Notes: generated by a model from the sequence alone, not told the origin. Counted from the stretch's first letter, positions 19,240 to 32,660 are shown. The stretch: 64,000 nucleotides of DNA from Lysobacteraceae bacterium (GCA_026005075.1 BPKJ01000001.1:62001-126000); one strand, 5' to 3'. Translations and numbers: made by a program.

Positions 19240-21509
19240 CGGGATCCAATGCGCAAGGCCTTGGCAGGATCCTCGGCCGCGCCCCGGCCCAGCCACAGGC
19301 GGGCCACGAAGAGGGCCACGCATACCGCGCCCACCGCGAAGACCACGTCACCCGGAACCCGCATCCAGACCAGGGTCTCGATGATCGGCTGCTGCATGAA
19401 CGCCGCCGAGCGCGCGTAGGCGTAGCCGTGCTCGATCGCCGCCGCGACCTGCAGCACGCCCATCGGCAAGAGACACAGCAGCGCCATGCCGGCAAGCCCG
19501 AGGTTGAGCGCCCAGAACCCGCGGCCGAGGAGCGCCCCATCCCAGGCCACGGCGGGGCGCAGCAGACGCAGGCAGAACAGCATCAGGCCGATGCCCAGCA
19601 TGCCGTAGACCCCGAACAATGCGGTGTGGCCATGCAGGGGGGTGAGATTCAAACCCTGCATGTAGTAGAGCGCCAGCGGCGGGTTGATGAGGAAGCCAAA
19701 CAGTCCGGCGCCCACGAGGTTCCAGAACGCCACCGCCACGAAGAACAGGATCGGCCAGCGGTAGCGGCCCATCCACGGCGCTGCGCGGGCACCGCGGTAG
19801 GTGTGCAGGGCCTCGAAGCCGATCAGCGCCAGCGGCACCACCTCGAGGGCCGAGAAGGAGGCCCCGATCGCGAGCACCGAGGTCGGCGTACCCGCCCAGT
19901 ACCAGTGGTGCGCCGTGCCGAGTACGCCACCGCTGAGGAAGATCACGGTCGCGAACAGCACGCCCGCCGTCGCGGTGCGGGCACGGATCAGCCCCAGCCG
20001 CGAGAACAGGAAGGCGATCACCGCGGTCGCAAAGACCTCGAAGAAGCCCTCGACCCAGAGGTGGACCACCCACCAGCGCCAGTATTCGACCATCGAGATG
20101 TGGGTATGCCGCCCCCACATCAGGCCGGCGGCGTAGAACAACCCGATCGCGACGGTCGAGAGGAACAGCAGCATCACGATCGAGCGGTTCTCGTCACGCC
20201 GCTGCATGGCCGGCCACAGGCCACGGCCCATGAGGAACAGCCAGAGCATCAGCCCGACGAACAGGAATGCCTGCCAGAAGCGACCGAGATCCACGTACTC
20301 CCAGCCCTGGTGACCGAACCAGAAGTTCAGTTCCAGCGGCATGACCTGCATGACCGCCAGCCACTGGCCGAAGAAGGCGCCGACCACGATGATCAGCAGG
20401 CACACGAACAGGAAGTTGACCCCGGCACGCTGGTACGCGGGCTCGCGCCCGCCGATCGCCGGCGCGATGAACAGGCCGGTCCCCAGCCATGCCGTGGCGA
20501 TCCAGAGCACACCGAGCTGGGTGTGCCAGGTCCTCAGCAGCGAATACGGCAGCACGCTGGCCAGCTCGATCCCGTAGAGGGTCTGGCCCTCGACCTGGTA
20601 GTGGGCCGTGACGGCACCGAGCAGGATCTGGGTCAGGAACAGGGCGATCGCCAGCCAGAAGTACTTGCCGCTGGCGCGCATCGACGGGGTGACCACGAGG
20701 CCGGCGAGCGGGTCGGAAGCAGGCGGAGTCGGGCCGGGCTCCTCGCCGCGGGCGGCGTGGTACCACACCATGGCAGCGATGCCGGCGATCAGGAACAACA
20801 CGCTGAACACCGTCCACAGGAAGATCCCCGGCGTGGGCCGATTGCCGACGAGCGGCTCCGAGGGCCAGTTGCTGGTGTAGGTGATGTCCCGTCCCGGACG
20901 CTCGGCCGCGGCCGCCCACGCGGTCCAGTGGAAGAATGCGGCCAGCTTGGCACGACGCTCCGGGTCCGGAATCGTCGCCTCCTTCATGGCGTAGTTCTCG
21001 CGCAGGCTGCTGAACTCGGGGTCGTCTCCGAACAGCCCGTCGTAGTGCCGCGCCACCGCACGTGCCGCCTCCACCCGATCCGCGCTCAGCACCACGCGGC
21101 CGCTCTCCGGGTCGAAGCCGTTGTGACGGAATGTCTGCTTCAGGCGCTCCTTGAGACCCGCCTGCTGGGCGGGATCCAGCTGCTCGAACGGACGCTCGAA
21201 CGCATGCATGGCCCAGCGCTCCAGGACCGCCATCGCCTCCCGATGCAGCCAGTCGGCCGACCAGTCCGGCGCCACGTAGGCGCCGTGGCCCCAGATCGAT
21301 CCCAGTTGCATGCCGCCCATCGACTGCCAGACTTCCCGCCCGGTCTCGATGTCCTCACGGGTGTAGAGCACGGTGCCGTCCTCGCCGACGAAGGCGCTCG
21401 GCACCGGCGGCGCCTGCCGGTAGATCTCGCTCCCCATCCACAGCAGCACGCTGAACGAGCAGACAAGAAGCCCGCCCAGCACCCACCACAATCGCCTTGC
21501 ATCGGACAT
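19236..21509 (-). CDS. norZ: Quinol-dependent nitric oxide reductase (qNor)
   Basis: A 757-residue single-chain NO reductase. An N-terminal periplasmic region (EDIETGREVWQSMGGMQLGS and IWGHGAYVAPDWSADWLHRE) precedes some fourteen membrane helices. Haem and non-haem iron ligands sit in WHTQLGVLWIATAW, VVHLWVEGFFEVF, GTAHHWYW and LTPLHGHTALFGVYG. It reduces NO to N2O with electrons from quinol, without NorC. The start follows AAGGAGTG. An FNR-like box lies 59 bases upstream. The gene ends inside the CTAG that bounds the neighbouring hairpin element. Confidence 0.95.
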   Translation of the reverse strand: MSDARRLWWVLGGLLVCSFSVLLWMGSEIYRQAPPVPSAFVGEDGTVLYTREDIETGREVWQSMGGMQLGSIWGHGAYVAPDWSADWLHREAMAVLERWAMHAFERPFEQLDPAQQAGLKERLKQTFRHNGFDPESGRVVLSADRVEAARAVARHYDGLFGDDPEFSSLRENYAMKEATIPDPERRAKLAAFFHWTAWAAAAERPGRDITYTSNWPSEPLVGNRPTPGIFLWTVFSVLFLIAGIAAMVWYHAARGEEPGPTPPASDPLAGLVVTPSMRASGKYFWLAIALFLTQILLGAVTAHYQVEGQTLYGIELASVLPYSLLRTWHTQLGVLWIATAWLGTGLFIAPAIGGREPAYQRAGVNFLFVCLLIIVVGAFFGQWLAVMQVMPLELNFWFGHQGWEYVDLGRFWQAFLFVGLMLWLFLMGRGLWPAMQRRDENRSIVMLLFLSTVAIGLFYAAGLMWGRHTHISMVEYWRWWVVHLWVEGFFEVFATAVIAFLFSRLGLIRARTATAGVLFATVIFLSGGVLGTAHHWYWAGTPTSVLAIGASFSALEVVPLALIGFEALHTYRGARAAPWMGRYRWPILFFVAVAFWNLVGAGLFGFLINPPLALYYMQGLNLTPLHGHTALFGVYGMLGIGLMLFCLRLLRPAVAWDGALLGRGFWALNLGLAGMALLCLLPMGVLQVAAAIEHGYAYARSAAFMQQPIIETLVWMRVPGDVVFAVGAVCVALFVARLWLGRGAAEDPAKALRIGSR

Positions 21510-21567
21510 GGCACGCACTCCTTCGATGACCTGCATGCCAGCCTGCATCGCATGCCCCTCGCGCGCA

Positions 21568-21581
21568 TTGACCCAGGTCAA
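21568..21581. promoter_or_regulatory. FNR/DNR-like box upstream of norZ
   Basis: TTGACCCAGGTCAA is a perfect inverted repeat of TTGAC. The C/G at the fifth position differs from the FNR consensus and is reminiscent of CRP/DNR-family sites. It is 59 bases before the norZ ATG. Confidence 0.6.
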
Positions 21582-21673
21582 TCCGCGGCGGGGCTTGCGG
21601 GCACACCGGGCCCACGGCCTTCGCGGCACCTGTGCGCCGTGCCACGGGACCGCGCGCCCCTGCCGGGCGCACC

Positions 21674-21701
21674 AAAAAAAGGGCCCGATCGAATCGGGCC
21701 C
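21674..21701 (-). terminator. Rho-independent terminator of nirS
   Basis: On the minus strand GGGCCCGAT pairs with ATCGGGCCC around a 3-base loop, directly followed by seven T, 30 bases after the nirS stop. Confidence 0.9.
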
Positions 21702-21730
21702 GAAACGCACCAGGGATGTGGGAATGCGGT

Positions 21731-26226
<4,496 letters not shown>

Positions 26227-26289
26227 GCCGGACCGGCGCGCGGGCCCGTCGGCCGCGCGCGCAGGGCCCTCGAGGTCTTGCTCGGCAGG

Positions 26290-26763
26290 CTAGAAGGGAA
26301 TGTCGTCGTCGCTGAAGTCGTCGGCGGGCGGCGGGGCGGGCTGGCGCTGCGGCGATGCCGGGGCACGCGGGGCGGCGTCGTCCTCGGCGCTGCGCGGGGC
26401 GCGCCGCGGCGCCGATCCGGCGCCGTCGCCGCCGCCCAGCATCTGCATCTCGCTGGCGATGATCTCGGTCGTGTAGCGCTCGACGCCATCCCGGTCGGTG
26501 TACTTGTCGGTGCGCAGACTGCCCTCGATGTAGACCTGACGCCCCTTGCGCAGGTACTCGCCGGCGATCTCGCCAAGGCGGCCGAACAGCTTGACCCGGT
26601 GCCACTCCGTGCGCTCCTGCTGCTCGCCGGTCTGCTTGTCCCGCCAGCTCTCCGAGGTCGCCACGCGGATCGTGGTGACGGCGCTGCCGCTCGTGGTGTA
26701 CCGGGTTTCGGGATCGGCACCGAGATTGCCGATGAGGATGACCTTGTTGATGCCGCGAGCCAT
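26290..26763 (-). CDS. ssb: Single-stranded DNA-binding protein
   Basis: A 157-residue protein starting [20 protein letters not shown], with the OB fold (residues 1-110), a Pro/Ala-rich linker, and the acidic tip DDDIPF that binds replication partners. It coats single-stranded DNA during replication and repair. It is divergent from ispB. A TATACT hexamer at 26822-26817 could be its -10 element. Confidence 0.97.
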   Translation of the reverse strand: MARGINKVILIGNLGADPETRYTTSGSAVTTIRVATSESWRDKQTGEQQERTEWHRVKLFGRLGEIAGEYLRKGRQVYIEGSLRTDKYTDRDGVERYTTEIIASEMQMLGGGDGAGSAPRRAPRSAEDDAAPRAPASPQRQPAPPPADDFSDDDIPF

Positions 26764-26911
26764 GAGGATTCCTTGGATGGGGGGCCGGCCGCCGCGGCCG
26801 GCTGCGGGAGCAGCCTAGTATAAGCACCTGGCCCCGGCACTGGGCGGAAGCCCCGCGGACGGGTCAGAAGGCAACCCGGTGCGGGATCGTCCGCGCCGTA
26901 TAATCCGCGCC

Positions 26912-27922
26912 ATGAACGCCAGCCCCGCTTCCGCCTCCGCCCCCGCGCCCGCCCTTGCCCTGCCCGAGATCCAGCGGCTGGTGGGGCCCGAGATGGAGGC
27001 CGTCGATCGCCTCATCCGCACCCGGCTGGCCTCCGACGTGGTGCTCATCCAGCAGGTGGCCGAGCACCTGATCGCGGCCGGCGGCAAGCGTCTGCGTCCG
27101 ATGCTGCTGCTGCTCGCCGCCGGGGCGCTGGGCCACCGCGGCCCCGATGCCCACCAGCTCGCTGCGGTGGTGGAGTTCATCCACAGTGCCACCCTGCTCC
27201 ATGACGACGTCGTCGACGAGTCGGACCTCCGGCGCGGCCGCAAGACGGCGAACGCCCTGTGGGGCAACGCCGCCAGCGTGCTCGTGGGGGACTTCCTCTA
27301 CTCGCGCAGCTTTCAGCTCATGGTCGAGCTCGACCGCATGGCGGTGATGCGCATCCTCGCCGACACCACCAACGCCATCGCCGAGGGCGAGGTGCTGCAG
27401 CTTCTGCACGTGCACAACCCGGATACCGACGAGGCCGCGTACTGGCGGGTGATCGAACGCAAGACCGCGGTGCTGTTCGCGGCGGCGGCGAGGCTGGGGG
27501 CCGTGCTTGCCGGTGCCGACCGCACCACCGAGGAGGCCCTCGCCCGCTACGGGATGGCGCTGGGCTACGCCTTCCAGATGGCGGACGACGTCCTCGACTA
27601 CACCTCGGACGCGCAGACCCTGGGCAAGAACCTCGGCGACGACCTCGCCGAAGGCAAGGCCACCCTGCCCCTGATCCACGCGCTGCAGCATGCTCCGGAA
27701 GCGACGCGGACCCGGCTCCGCGCCATCGTCGAGCAGGGCGATGCCGGGGCCTTCGCCGAGGTGCTGGCCGCGATCCGCGACTGCGGCGGCGTCGCGTACA
27801 CGCTGGCCAGGGCGCGCGAGCAGGCGGCCAGGGCCGAATCCGAACTCGCCGTGCTGCGCGACAACGACTGGGTGCGCGCGCTGCGCGGCCTGGCCCGCTA
27901 CGCGGTCGAGCGAAGCCACTGA
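26912..27922 (+). CDS. ispB: Octaprenyl (polyprenyl) diphosphate synthase
   Basis: A 336-residue trans-polyprenyl synthase with both Asp-rich motifs, LLHDDVVDESD and QMADDVLDYTSD, plus GGKRLRPMLLLLAAG. It builds the isoprenoid side chain of ubiquinone at the inner membrane surface. The chosen ATG is 26912. A TATAAT sits at 26899-26904, only eight bases before it, so the mRNA may be leaderless, although no clear -35 is present. Confidence 0.94.
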   Translation: MNASPASASAPAPALALPEIQRLVGPEMEAVDRLIRTRLASDVVLIQQVAEHLIAAGGKRLRPMLLLLAAGALGHRGPDAHQLAAVVEFIHSATLLHDDVVDESDLRRGRKTANALWGNAASVLVGDFLYSRSFQLMVELDRMAVMRILADTTNAIAEGEVLQLLHVHNPDTDEAAYWRVIERKTAVLFAAAARLGAVLAGADRTTEEALARYGMALGYAFQMADDVLDYTSDAQTLGKNLGDDLAEGKATLPLIHALQHAPEATRTRLRAIVEQGDAGAFAEVLAAIRDCGGVAYTLARAREQAARAESELAVLRDNDWVRALRGLARYAVERSH

Positions 27923-27943
27923 GCGCGGGGCCTTTCGGGCCCC

Positions 27944-28492
27944 TCAGGCGCCCGCGAGGCCGGCCGCCCGGTGACCCGCTCCGGCGACCCGCGCCTCGTG
28001 GCGCAGCAGCCAGGCCTTGCGCTCCAGCCCTCCGGCGAATCCGATCAGACGGCCGTCGGCGCCCACCACGCGGTGGCAGGGCACCACGATGGGCAGCGGG
28101 TTCTTCCGGTTGGCCGCCCCCACCGCACGGGCCGCGGTGGCGCGTCCAATCCGCGCCGCGACCTCGGCGTAACTCGCGGTCCGGGCGAAGGGAATCTGCC
28201 GAAGCGCCCCCCAGACCCTGCGCTGGAAGGGAGTGCCGTCCACGGCGAGCACCAGTTCGAAGCGCTGCCGCCGCCCCGCGAAATACTCCTCGAGCTGCCG
28301 CGCGGCCTCGTCCAGCGCACGGCCATCCTGCACAGCGTCCCGCGGGCGATCCGGCCCCTCCGGCCCGGGAAAGCGCAACTCGACCAGGCGCCCCGCCGCG
28401 TCGCCAACCAGGCACAAGGTCCCCAGCGGCGAATCGAGCAACCGATGACACCGCGCGCCGGCGCCCCGGGCCCTGCTTGCTGGCTCGGCCAT
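27944..28492 (-). CDS. ogt: Methylated-DNA-[protein]-cysteine S-methyltransferase
   Basis: About 182 residues with the active-site PCHRVV motif (NPLPIVVPCHRVVGADG) and the DNA-binding FQRRVWGALRQIPFARTASY region. It transfers alkyl groups from O6-alkylguanine to its own Cys. The ATG at 28492 has GAGGAGG five bases upstream. It is convergent with ispB. Confidence 0.94.
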   Translation of the reverse strand: MAEPASRARGAGARCHRLLDSPLGTLCLVGDAAGRLVELRFPGPEGPDRPRDAVQDGRALDEAARQLEEYFAGRRQRFELVLAVDGTPFQRRVWGALRQIPFARTASYAEVAARIGRATAARAVGAANRKNPLPIVVPCHRVVGADGRLIGFAGGLERKAWLLRHEARVAGAGHRAAGLAGA

Positions 28493-28536
28493 GTCCACCT
28501 CCTCGCGCCGCATTGTGCCGAAAGGCAGCAGACCCC

Positions 28537-28568
28537 AAAAGCCGCGCCCCGGATCGACCGGGGCGCGG
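28537..28568 (-). terminator. Rho-independent terminator of the PDZ/anti-sigma/sigma genes
   Basis: On the minus strand CCGCGCCCCGG pairs with CCGGGGCGCGG around a 5-base loop, followed by CTTTT, nine bases after the PDZ gene stop. Confidence 0.75.
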
Positions 28569-28576
28569 CGGCGTAC

Positions 28577-29596
28577 TCAGAGCACCTCGGGTCGGCCAGG
28601 ACCCACCGGCGGCGGGGGCGGCGGCGGTGCCGGCGCGTGAGCGGGGGCCGCCGGGGGCGGCGGTGCGGGCGGCGCAGGCGGCGGCGGTGGCAGGAAATCC
28701 AGAGGCCGCGCTTCCGGCACCTCGACCTCGAGATCCATGCCACGCCGGTCGCGCAGGACCCTCATCCGCACCTTCTCGCCCGCATCCTTGCGTCCGAGCC
28801 TGCGCATCACCTCACGGGGGCTGTCGACCGCCTCGCCGTCCACCGCGGTGATGACATCGCCCGACTTCAGCCCCTCGAGGGCCTCGCCGGCCGCGACCAC
28901 CAGCACGCCGCGATCAGTCCCGAAGTAGCGACCAAGATCGGCGTCCAGGCTGACCAGATTGAAGCCCCGGAAACGGAAGGCTCGCCGCAGTTCGTCCTCG
29001 GGCTGCGGCGCGTCACCGATGCGCAGGATCTCGATGCGCCGCTCGACCCCGGGTCCGGCCTCACGGGCGATCAGCCGCGCCGGCCCGATCTCGCCCGCCA
29101 CGACCATGGCCTTGGCGGCCTTCCCGTCGCGCCGGTAGCCGACCTCGACCCGCTGATCCTTCTCGAGGCCCCGCAGCGCATCCATCAGCGCTTCCGGGGT
29201 TCGCACCTCGTGGCCGTCGATGCTCTGCAGCACATCGCCCGACCTCAGGCCCGCCTTCTCGGCCGGACTGCCCGGGGTGACCGCGGCGACCTCCACGCCG
29301 TCCGCGGCCGGCGGACCGAGCACCACCCCGAGCCCGACCCGCGGCCCGTGGCGGCGTTCGATCACCACATGCGGCATGGGTCCGCCCAGCTCGCGGGAGA
29401 GCTCGCCCAGCCGCTGGGCCAGATGCGCGATCTCCTCCTCGAGGCGACGGATCTCCTCACGCCGGACATCCACGGCGGCCGCGGCCTTGGTCGCGCCGGG
29501 CGGCTCCGGCCGTGGGGACGACTCGGCCCGCAAGGGGCCGGCCAGCACCGCGGCCACGGCGGCCGCGAGCAGGGTACGCGTGCAGGGGTTCTTCAT
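28577..29596 (-). CDS. Exported protein with two PDZ domains and a Pro-rich tail
   Basis: A 339-residue protein with signal peptide (TLLAAAVAAVLAGPLRA), a short coiled coil (REEIRRLEEEIAHLAQRLGE) and PDZ1 (VAAVTPGSPAEKAGLRSGDVLQSIDG). PDZ2 follows (RGVLVVAAGEALEGLKSGDV) and then a Pro/Ala tail from about residue 305. No protease triad is present, so this is a binding protein rather than a DegP enzyme. ATG follows AAGGAGA. It follows the sigma and anti-sigma genes, suggesting a periplasmic sensing or scaffold role in that stress circuit (inference). Confidence 0.82.
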   Translation of the reverse strand: MKNPCTRTLLAAAVAAVLAGPLRAESSPRPEPPGATKAAAAVDVRREEIRRLEEEIAHLAQRLGELSRELGGPMPHVVIERRHGPRVGLGVVLGPPAADGVEVAAVTPGSPAEKAGLRSGDVLQSIDGHEVRTPEALMDALRGLEKDQRVEVGYRRDGKAAKAMVVAGEIGPARLIAREAGPGVERRIEILRIGDAPQPEDELRRAFRFRGFNLVSLDADLGRYFGTDRGVLVVAAGEALEGLKSGDVITAVDGEAVDSPREVMRRLGRKDAGEKVRMRVLRDRRGMDLEVEVPEARPLDFLPPPPPAPPAPPPPAAPAHAPAPPPPPPPVGPGRPEVL

Positions 29597-29619
29597 GGTT
29601 CGTCTCCTTGCTGGATGGG

Positions 29620-30162
29620 TCAGTACAGGCTGACCAGGGTGGTGCGGAAGCTGGTGCCTTCCGCGGCGGCGCTGCGGCGTGCCAGCTGCAGCTCCGCGTA
29701 GTCCGAGAGCAGTTCGACCCGCTGCTGCCACAGCGCCTCACGGCGGTCCGCGTCAACGGGCTCGGCCAGCGCGGCATCGACGGCCGCGATCTGCGCCTCC
29801 AGCGCCAGCCCCAGCAACAGGCTGTCGCCGGATTGCAGCGGATCGGCCTGCGCGGCCGCGATCAACTTCTCCAGCCGCGCGGATTCCCGCATCAGCGCGA
29901 CCAGGTCCCGCTGCCCTCCAGCGGGAGCCGGCCCCGGCTGCTCGCCGGAGCGCCAGGGCAGCAGCACGGCCAGCGCCAGCACCGCAGCGAGCGCGGCAAG
30001 CCAGCCCAGGCCTTGTCCCCGCCGTGGGCGCGGCGCCGGCCCCAGCCGCCTTCGCACCTCCGGCCAGACCTCGCGCGGCGGGCTTTCGAGCGGCAGCGCA
30101 CGCAGGGCCTCGCCCACCGAAGGACCCCTGCCACCGGCCGCAATGGACGCACGATCAGACAT
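29620..30162 (-). CDS. Putative membrane anti-sigma factor
   Basis: A 180-residue protein with a cytoplasmic N-terminal segment of about 60 residues, one membrane helix (GWLAALAAVLALAVLLPW), and a periplasmic helical domain. It overlaps the end of the sigma gene by 8 bases, the usual sigma/anti-sigma pairing. No zinc-binding HXXXCXXC motif is visible, so assignment rests on topology and context. Confidence 0.7.
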   Translation of the reverse strand: MSDRASIAAGGRGPSVGEALRALPLESPPREVWPEVRRRLGPAPRPRRGQGLGWLAALAAVLALAVLLPWRSGEQPGPAPAGGQRDLVALMRESARLEKLIAAAQADPLQSGDSLLLGLALEAQIAAVDAALAEPVDADRREALWQQRVELLSDYAELQLARRSAAAEGTSFRTTLVSLY

Positions 30163-30724
30163 GACGGATTTCCTCCTCGCACAGCAGTTCGCGGAGCCGG
30201 CGCGTGCCCCGGGCCAGCTGGGACTTGCTGAAGCTGGCGCTCTGCCCGAACAGGGCGCCGATCTCCTCGTGGGTGTAGCCCTCGACGTGGTAGAGCCACA
30301 GCACGGCACGGGTCCTCGCCGGTACGCGCGCGAGCGCCTCGGCAAGCCGCGAGGCCTCGGCAGCCACCGGCGGGAGCGGCCCTTCGTGCTCCAGAAGGTC
30401 GGCATCGAACGCGGCCTCTGCGGCCGGATCCTCGCGTCCCCGCGAGCGCAGGTGCATCAGGCACTCGTTGACCGCGATCCTGCGCACCCAGCCCCAGAAC
30501 GGCGCTTCGCCGCGGAAGCTCGGCAGACGGGTGAACACCTTGACCAGCGTCTCCTGCAGCACGTCCAGCGCCGTGTCCACGTCCCCCAGCATCCGCAGGG
30601 CAAGCGAGTACACCGGCGCCTCGAAGACCCGGCAGACCTCCTCACAGGCCGCCGGCTCGCGCCGCCTGGCACGATCCAGCAGCGCTGCCGGCAGTTCGAT
30701 GGCAAAGGGAGAGCGACCGTCCAC
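30155..30724 (-). CDS. ECF-type RNA polymerase sigma factor
   Basis: About 189 residues with region 2 (VYSLALRMLGDVDTALDVLQ, then FRGEAPFWGWVRRIAVNECL) and region 4 (LARVPARTRAVLWLYHVEGY, HEEIGALFGQSASFSKSQLA). It would direct polymerase to a small stress regulon. The start is unclear: GTG 30724 is used; upstream sequence gives no good ATG in frame. It lies at the edge of the accessory island. Confidence 0.82.
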   Translation of the reverse strand: MDGRSPFAIELPAALLDRARRREPAACEEVCRVFEAPVYSLALRMLGDVDTALDVLQETLVKVFTRLPSFRGEAPFWGWVRRIAVNECLMHLRSRGREDPAAEAAFDADLLEHEGPLPPVAAEASRLAEALARVPARTRAVLWLYHVEGYTHEEIGALFGQSASFSKSQLARGTRRLRELLCEEEIRHV

Positions 30725-30891
30725 GTCCCAGAGGATGCAGCATGGCCCGAAACCGTCGCACGACGCCCATCGACCTGACAGGCCGCAGCACGGACAGCCC
30801 CGCCAGCCAGCGACCACGCGGGCAGCCTCCGCAGGACCATGGGCCTATCCGGATCGACCTCGCCAGACGCCCGCCACCGCACACCGGGGCC

Positions 30892-31698
30892 TCATCGCGA
30901 ACCCCGCGGGCAACCGCGGCTCGCGGTCCGACCGACGGGGGTTTTCGACGCGCAGGACACCCTGAAAGAAGCCACCGCTCGCCTCGACGGGACGTCCGGG
31001 AGAAGCCGGTTGCGCGCACCCACCGTGATCGCGACCGCTTCGTGGGTGGCATCATCGACGATCGTCAGGCACCGGATGGTGCGCCCATCGGCGGTGCGGT
31101 CGAACACGAAGTCCATCGACCCCACCTGGTGGGCCGCATTCGGCCGCACCCGCGGCTGGGGCTCGCCCGGCAACACCTTCTTGCGCTAGCGCCGCCGCAC
31201 CTGCAGCTTCGCTTCCTGATACAGCCACTCCACGCGCTTGTGGTTCACGCGCATCCCTTCCTGCCTGAGTTGAGGTGGATCATCCCGACGCCGTAGCGTT
31301 TGTGCCGCTGCGCCGGCGCCAGGATCCGCGCCCGCAGCTCCACCTTGCGGTCCGGGCGCGGCGCATAGCGGCAGGCGCTGGCGCTCATGCGCACCACCGC
31401 CAGCGACCGCCGCTCGCTCAGCCCCTTGCCCACCCGATGCCGCACCCGCTCGCGCCGAGTCGGTGCGGTCACCACTGTTTTCGCGGGGCGTACTTGATCA
31501 CGTCGTCCTCGGACATCGGCTCGGCCAGCAGACGCTTCAGCCGGTTGTTCTCCGCCTCCAGATCCTTCAGCAGCCTGGCGTCCGCCTCACGCAGAAAGCC
31601 GATGATCGGCTCTCCGGTAAACCGCTTCTTCACGTCCAATCTCCTTGTCGATGGGGATTGGACTCCAGATCGCAGTGCTACTGCAATACGGGGGGACG
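30892..31698 (-). mobile_element. Degenerate IS3-family element (left end, orfA with deletion, broken orfB)
   Basis: Reading the minus strand, an IS end with six C (around 31686-31698) is followed by an orfA remnant, KKRFTGEPIIGFLREADA joined straight to LLKDLEAENNRLKRLLAEP. The helix-turn-helix part is therefore deleted. orfB pieces follow in shifting frames: RHKRYGVGMIHL, EGMRVNHKRVEWLYQEAKLQ and SMDFVFDRTADGRTIRCLTI, the start of the DDE domain. Stops and frameshifts make it inactive. No recognisable orfB remains beyond about 30892, and the 167 bases to the sigma gene hold nothing I can identify. Confidence 0.8.
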
Positions 31699-31714
31699 TT
31701 CCATTATGTGCGCG

Positions 31715-31787
31715 ACCTAACGCCTGAGCCAAGCGGCCACATCAATCGCAAACCGATTGATTGGTCCGCTTGAGCGAGTAGTTAGGC
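31715..31787 (-). repeat. Integron attC site (3' end of the gene cassette)
   Basis: On the minus strand it starts with GCCTAAC (R'') and ends with GTTAGGT (R'). Between these, CAAGCGGACC pairs with GGCCGCTTG leaving one extrahelical A, and ATCAATC/GATTGAT close the terminal loop. These are the defining attC features. The cassette gene's TAA stop lies inside R''. Length is 73 bases. Confidence 0.85.
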
Positions 31788-32309
31788 GGCGGTTGTACCA
31801 AGCGTAATGAGTTCAATGAAGTCGCCGCCCGCTGCTGATGAAACTAAAGGACCTGGCTTTCGCAGGTCCTCGACAATGCTACGCAGTGAAATGACCTCGA
31901 CGCCGTGACTACGAATCAGGTCGACCTCATGATCTGACTTGACGTTGTGGAGCACCAACTCCTTGGTCCACTCGCCAGGCCATAGCGACTTCATAAGCTC
32001 GATCTTCTTTGGCCTGTAAAACTTCTTATGGACCCACTCCGCCACTCCTTCACTCAGCTCTTCGTCGCTGCGCTTGGCGCTGTTCGCGGCGCGACCCTTC
32101 TTTTGCTCGGCCTTGGGAACTCTAGAGATATAGCTAACAGGCCGGACGGACGCTTGAACCTCAAGATGGCGGCACTCGGGCTGAAGCCCTTGACGGTGCC
32201 TGACAGCTAGCAAATCGATCTCGTCGACACCGATCTTGACCCCACGCAAGGTGAAGTAGCCAGATCGGCGGAGCCACTCCTCAACGACCTCCTCGGCAAG
32301 CAATGCCAT
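31782..32309 (-). CDS. Integron gene-cassette protein, possible PD-(D/E)XK-like fold, function unknown
   Basis: A 175-residue protein starting MALLAEEVVEEWLRRSGYFT. Residues 26-52 read VGVDEIDLLAVRH, then RHLEVQAS, a D-x(n)-E-x-Q pattern reminiscent of a PD-(D/E)XK nuclease core with Gln replacing the usual Lys. That link is weak. The middle is Lys/Arg-rich (AEQKKGRAANSAKRSDEE). Its stop lies in the attC at its 3' end and another attC lies upstream, so it is a complete cassette of about 610 bases. GC content is clearly below the core genes, consistent with transfer. Confidence 0.8.
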   Translation of the reverse strand: MALLAEEVVEEWLRRSGYFTLRGVKIGVDEIDLLAVRHRQGLQPECRHLEVQASVRPVSYISRVPKAEQKKGRAANSAKRSDEELSEGVAEWVHKKFYRPKKIELMKSLWPGEWTKELVLHNVKSDHEVDLIRSHGVEVISLRSIVEDLRKPGPLVSSAAGGDFIELITLGTTAA

Positions 32310-32327
32310 GTTGCATCGACTCCCTTC

Positions 32328-32396
32328 GCCTAACGTTCGACATGAGCGGCAGATTCAAGCGCAGCTTGGATCTGCCGCTCGATGGGGGGGTTAGCC
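32328..32396 (-). repeat. Second integron attC site (end of a lost upstream cassette)
   Basis: On the minus strand it starts GGCTAAC and ends GTTAGGC. GAGCGGCAGAT pairs with ATCTGCCGCTC, and CAAGC with GCTTG nearer the loop. Length is 69 bases. Its arms differ in sequence from the other attC, as in chromosomal cassette arrays. Confidence 0.82.
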
Positions 32397-32474
32397 GTCA
32401 TTCGCCAAGCATCGCAGGTTCGGGGTTATCCAGCTGCTGCTCTGTAAGCCCGGTAGCGCTCGCATTCCACCGAC

Positions 32475-32660
32475 ATCCCCCCAACTTCAGTAGCGGTTCG
32501 ATCTAGAGTCCGGGTTGGATAGTAGCCTATGCCAGTTGCCTGGCATAGGCGCTCGGTGTCAGCCCGCCCTATGCCTTCTTCGGCCGCTCCTCGTTGTATT
32601 CCGGGCGCCAGGCTTCGAACACGGCCCTGGCGGCATCGGCACCGATGCGGTTCTCGAAGG
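32475..32660 (-). mobile_element. IS3-family remnant: orfB C-terminus and right end
   Basis: The minus strand translates as AARAVFEAWRPEYNEERPKK, then an in-frame stop, then GGLTPSAYARQLA, a typical orfB C-terminus. The end near 32475-32485 (CCCCCCAACTTCAG on the plus strand) is similar to the left end at 31698. Two copies of the same IS type thus flank the cassette segment. The 80 bases between it and the attC hold nothing recognisable. Confidence 0.7.
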
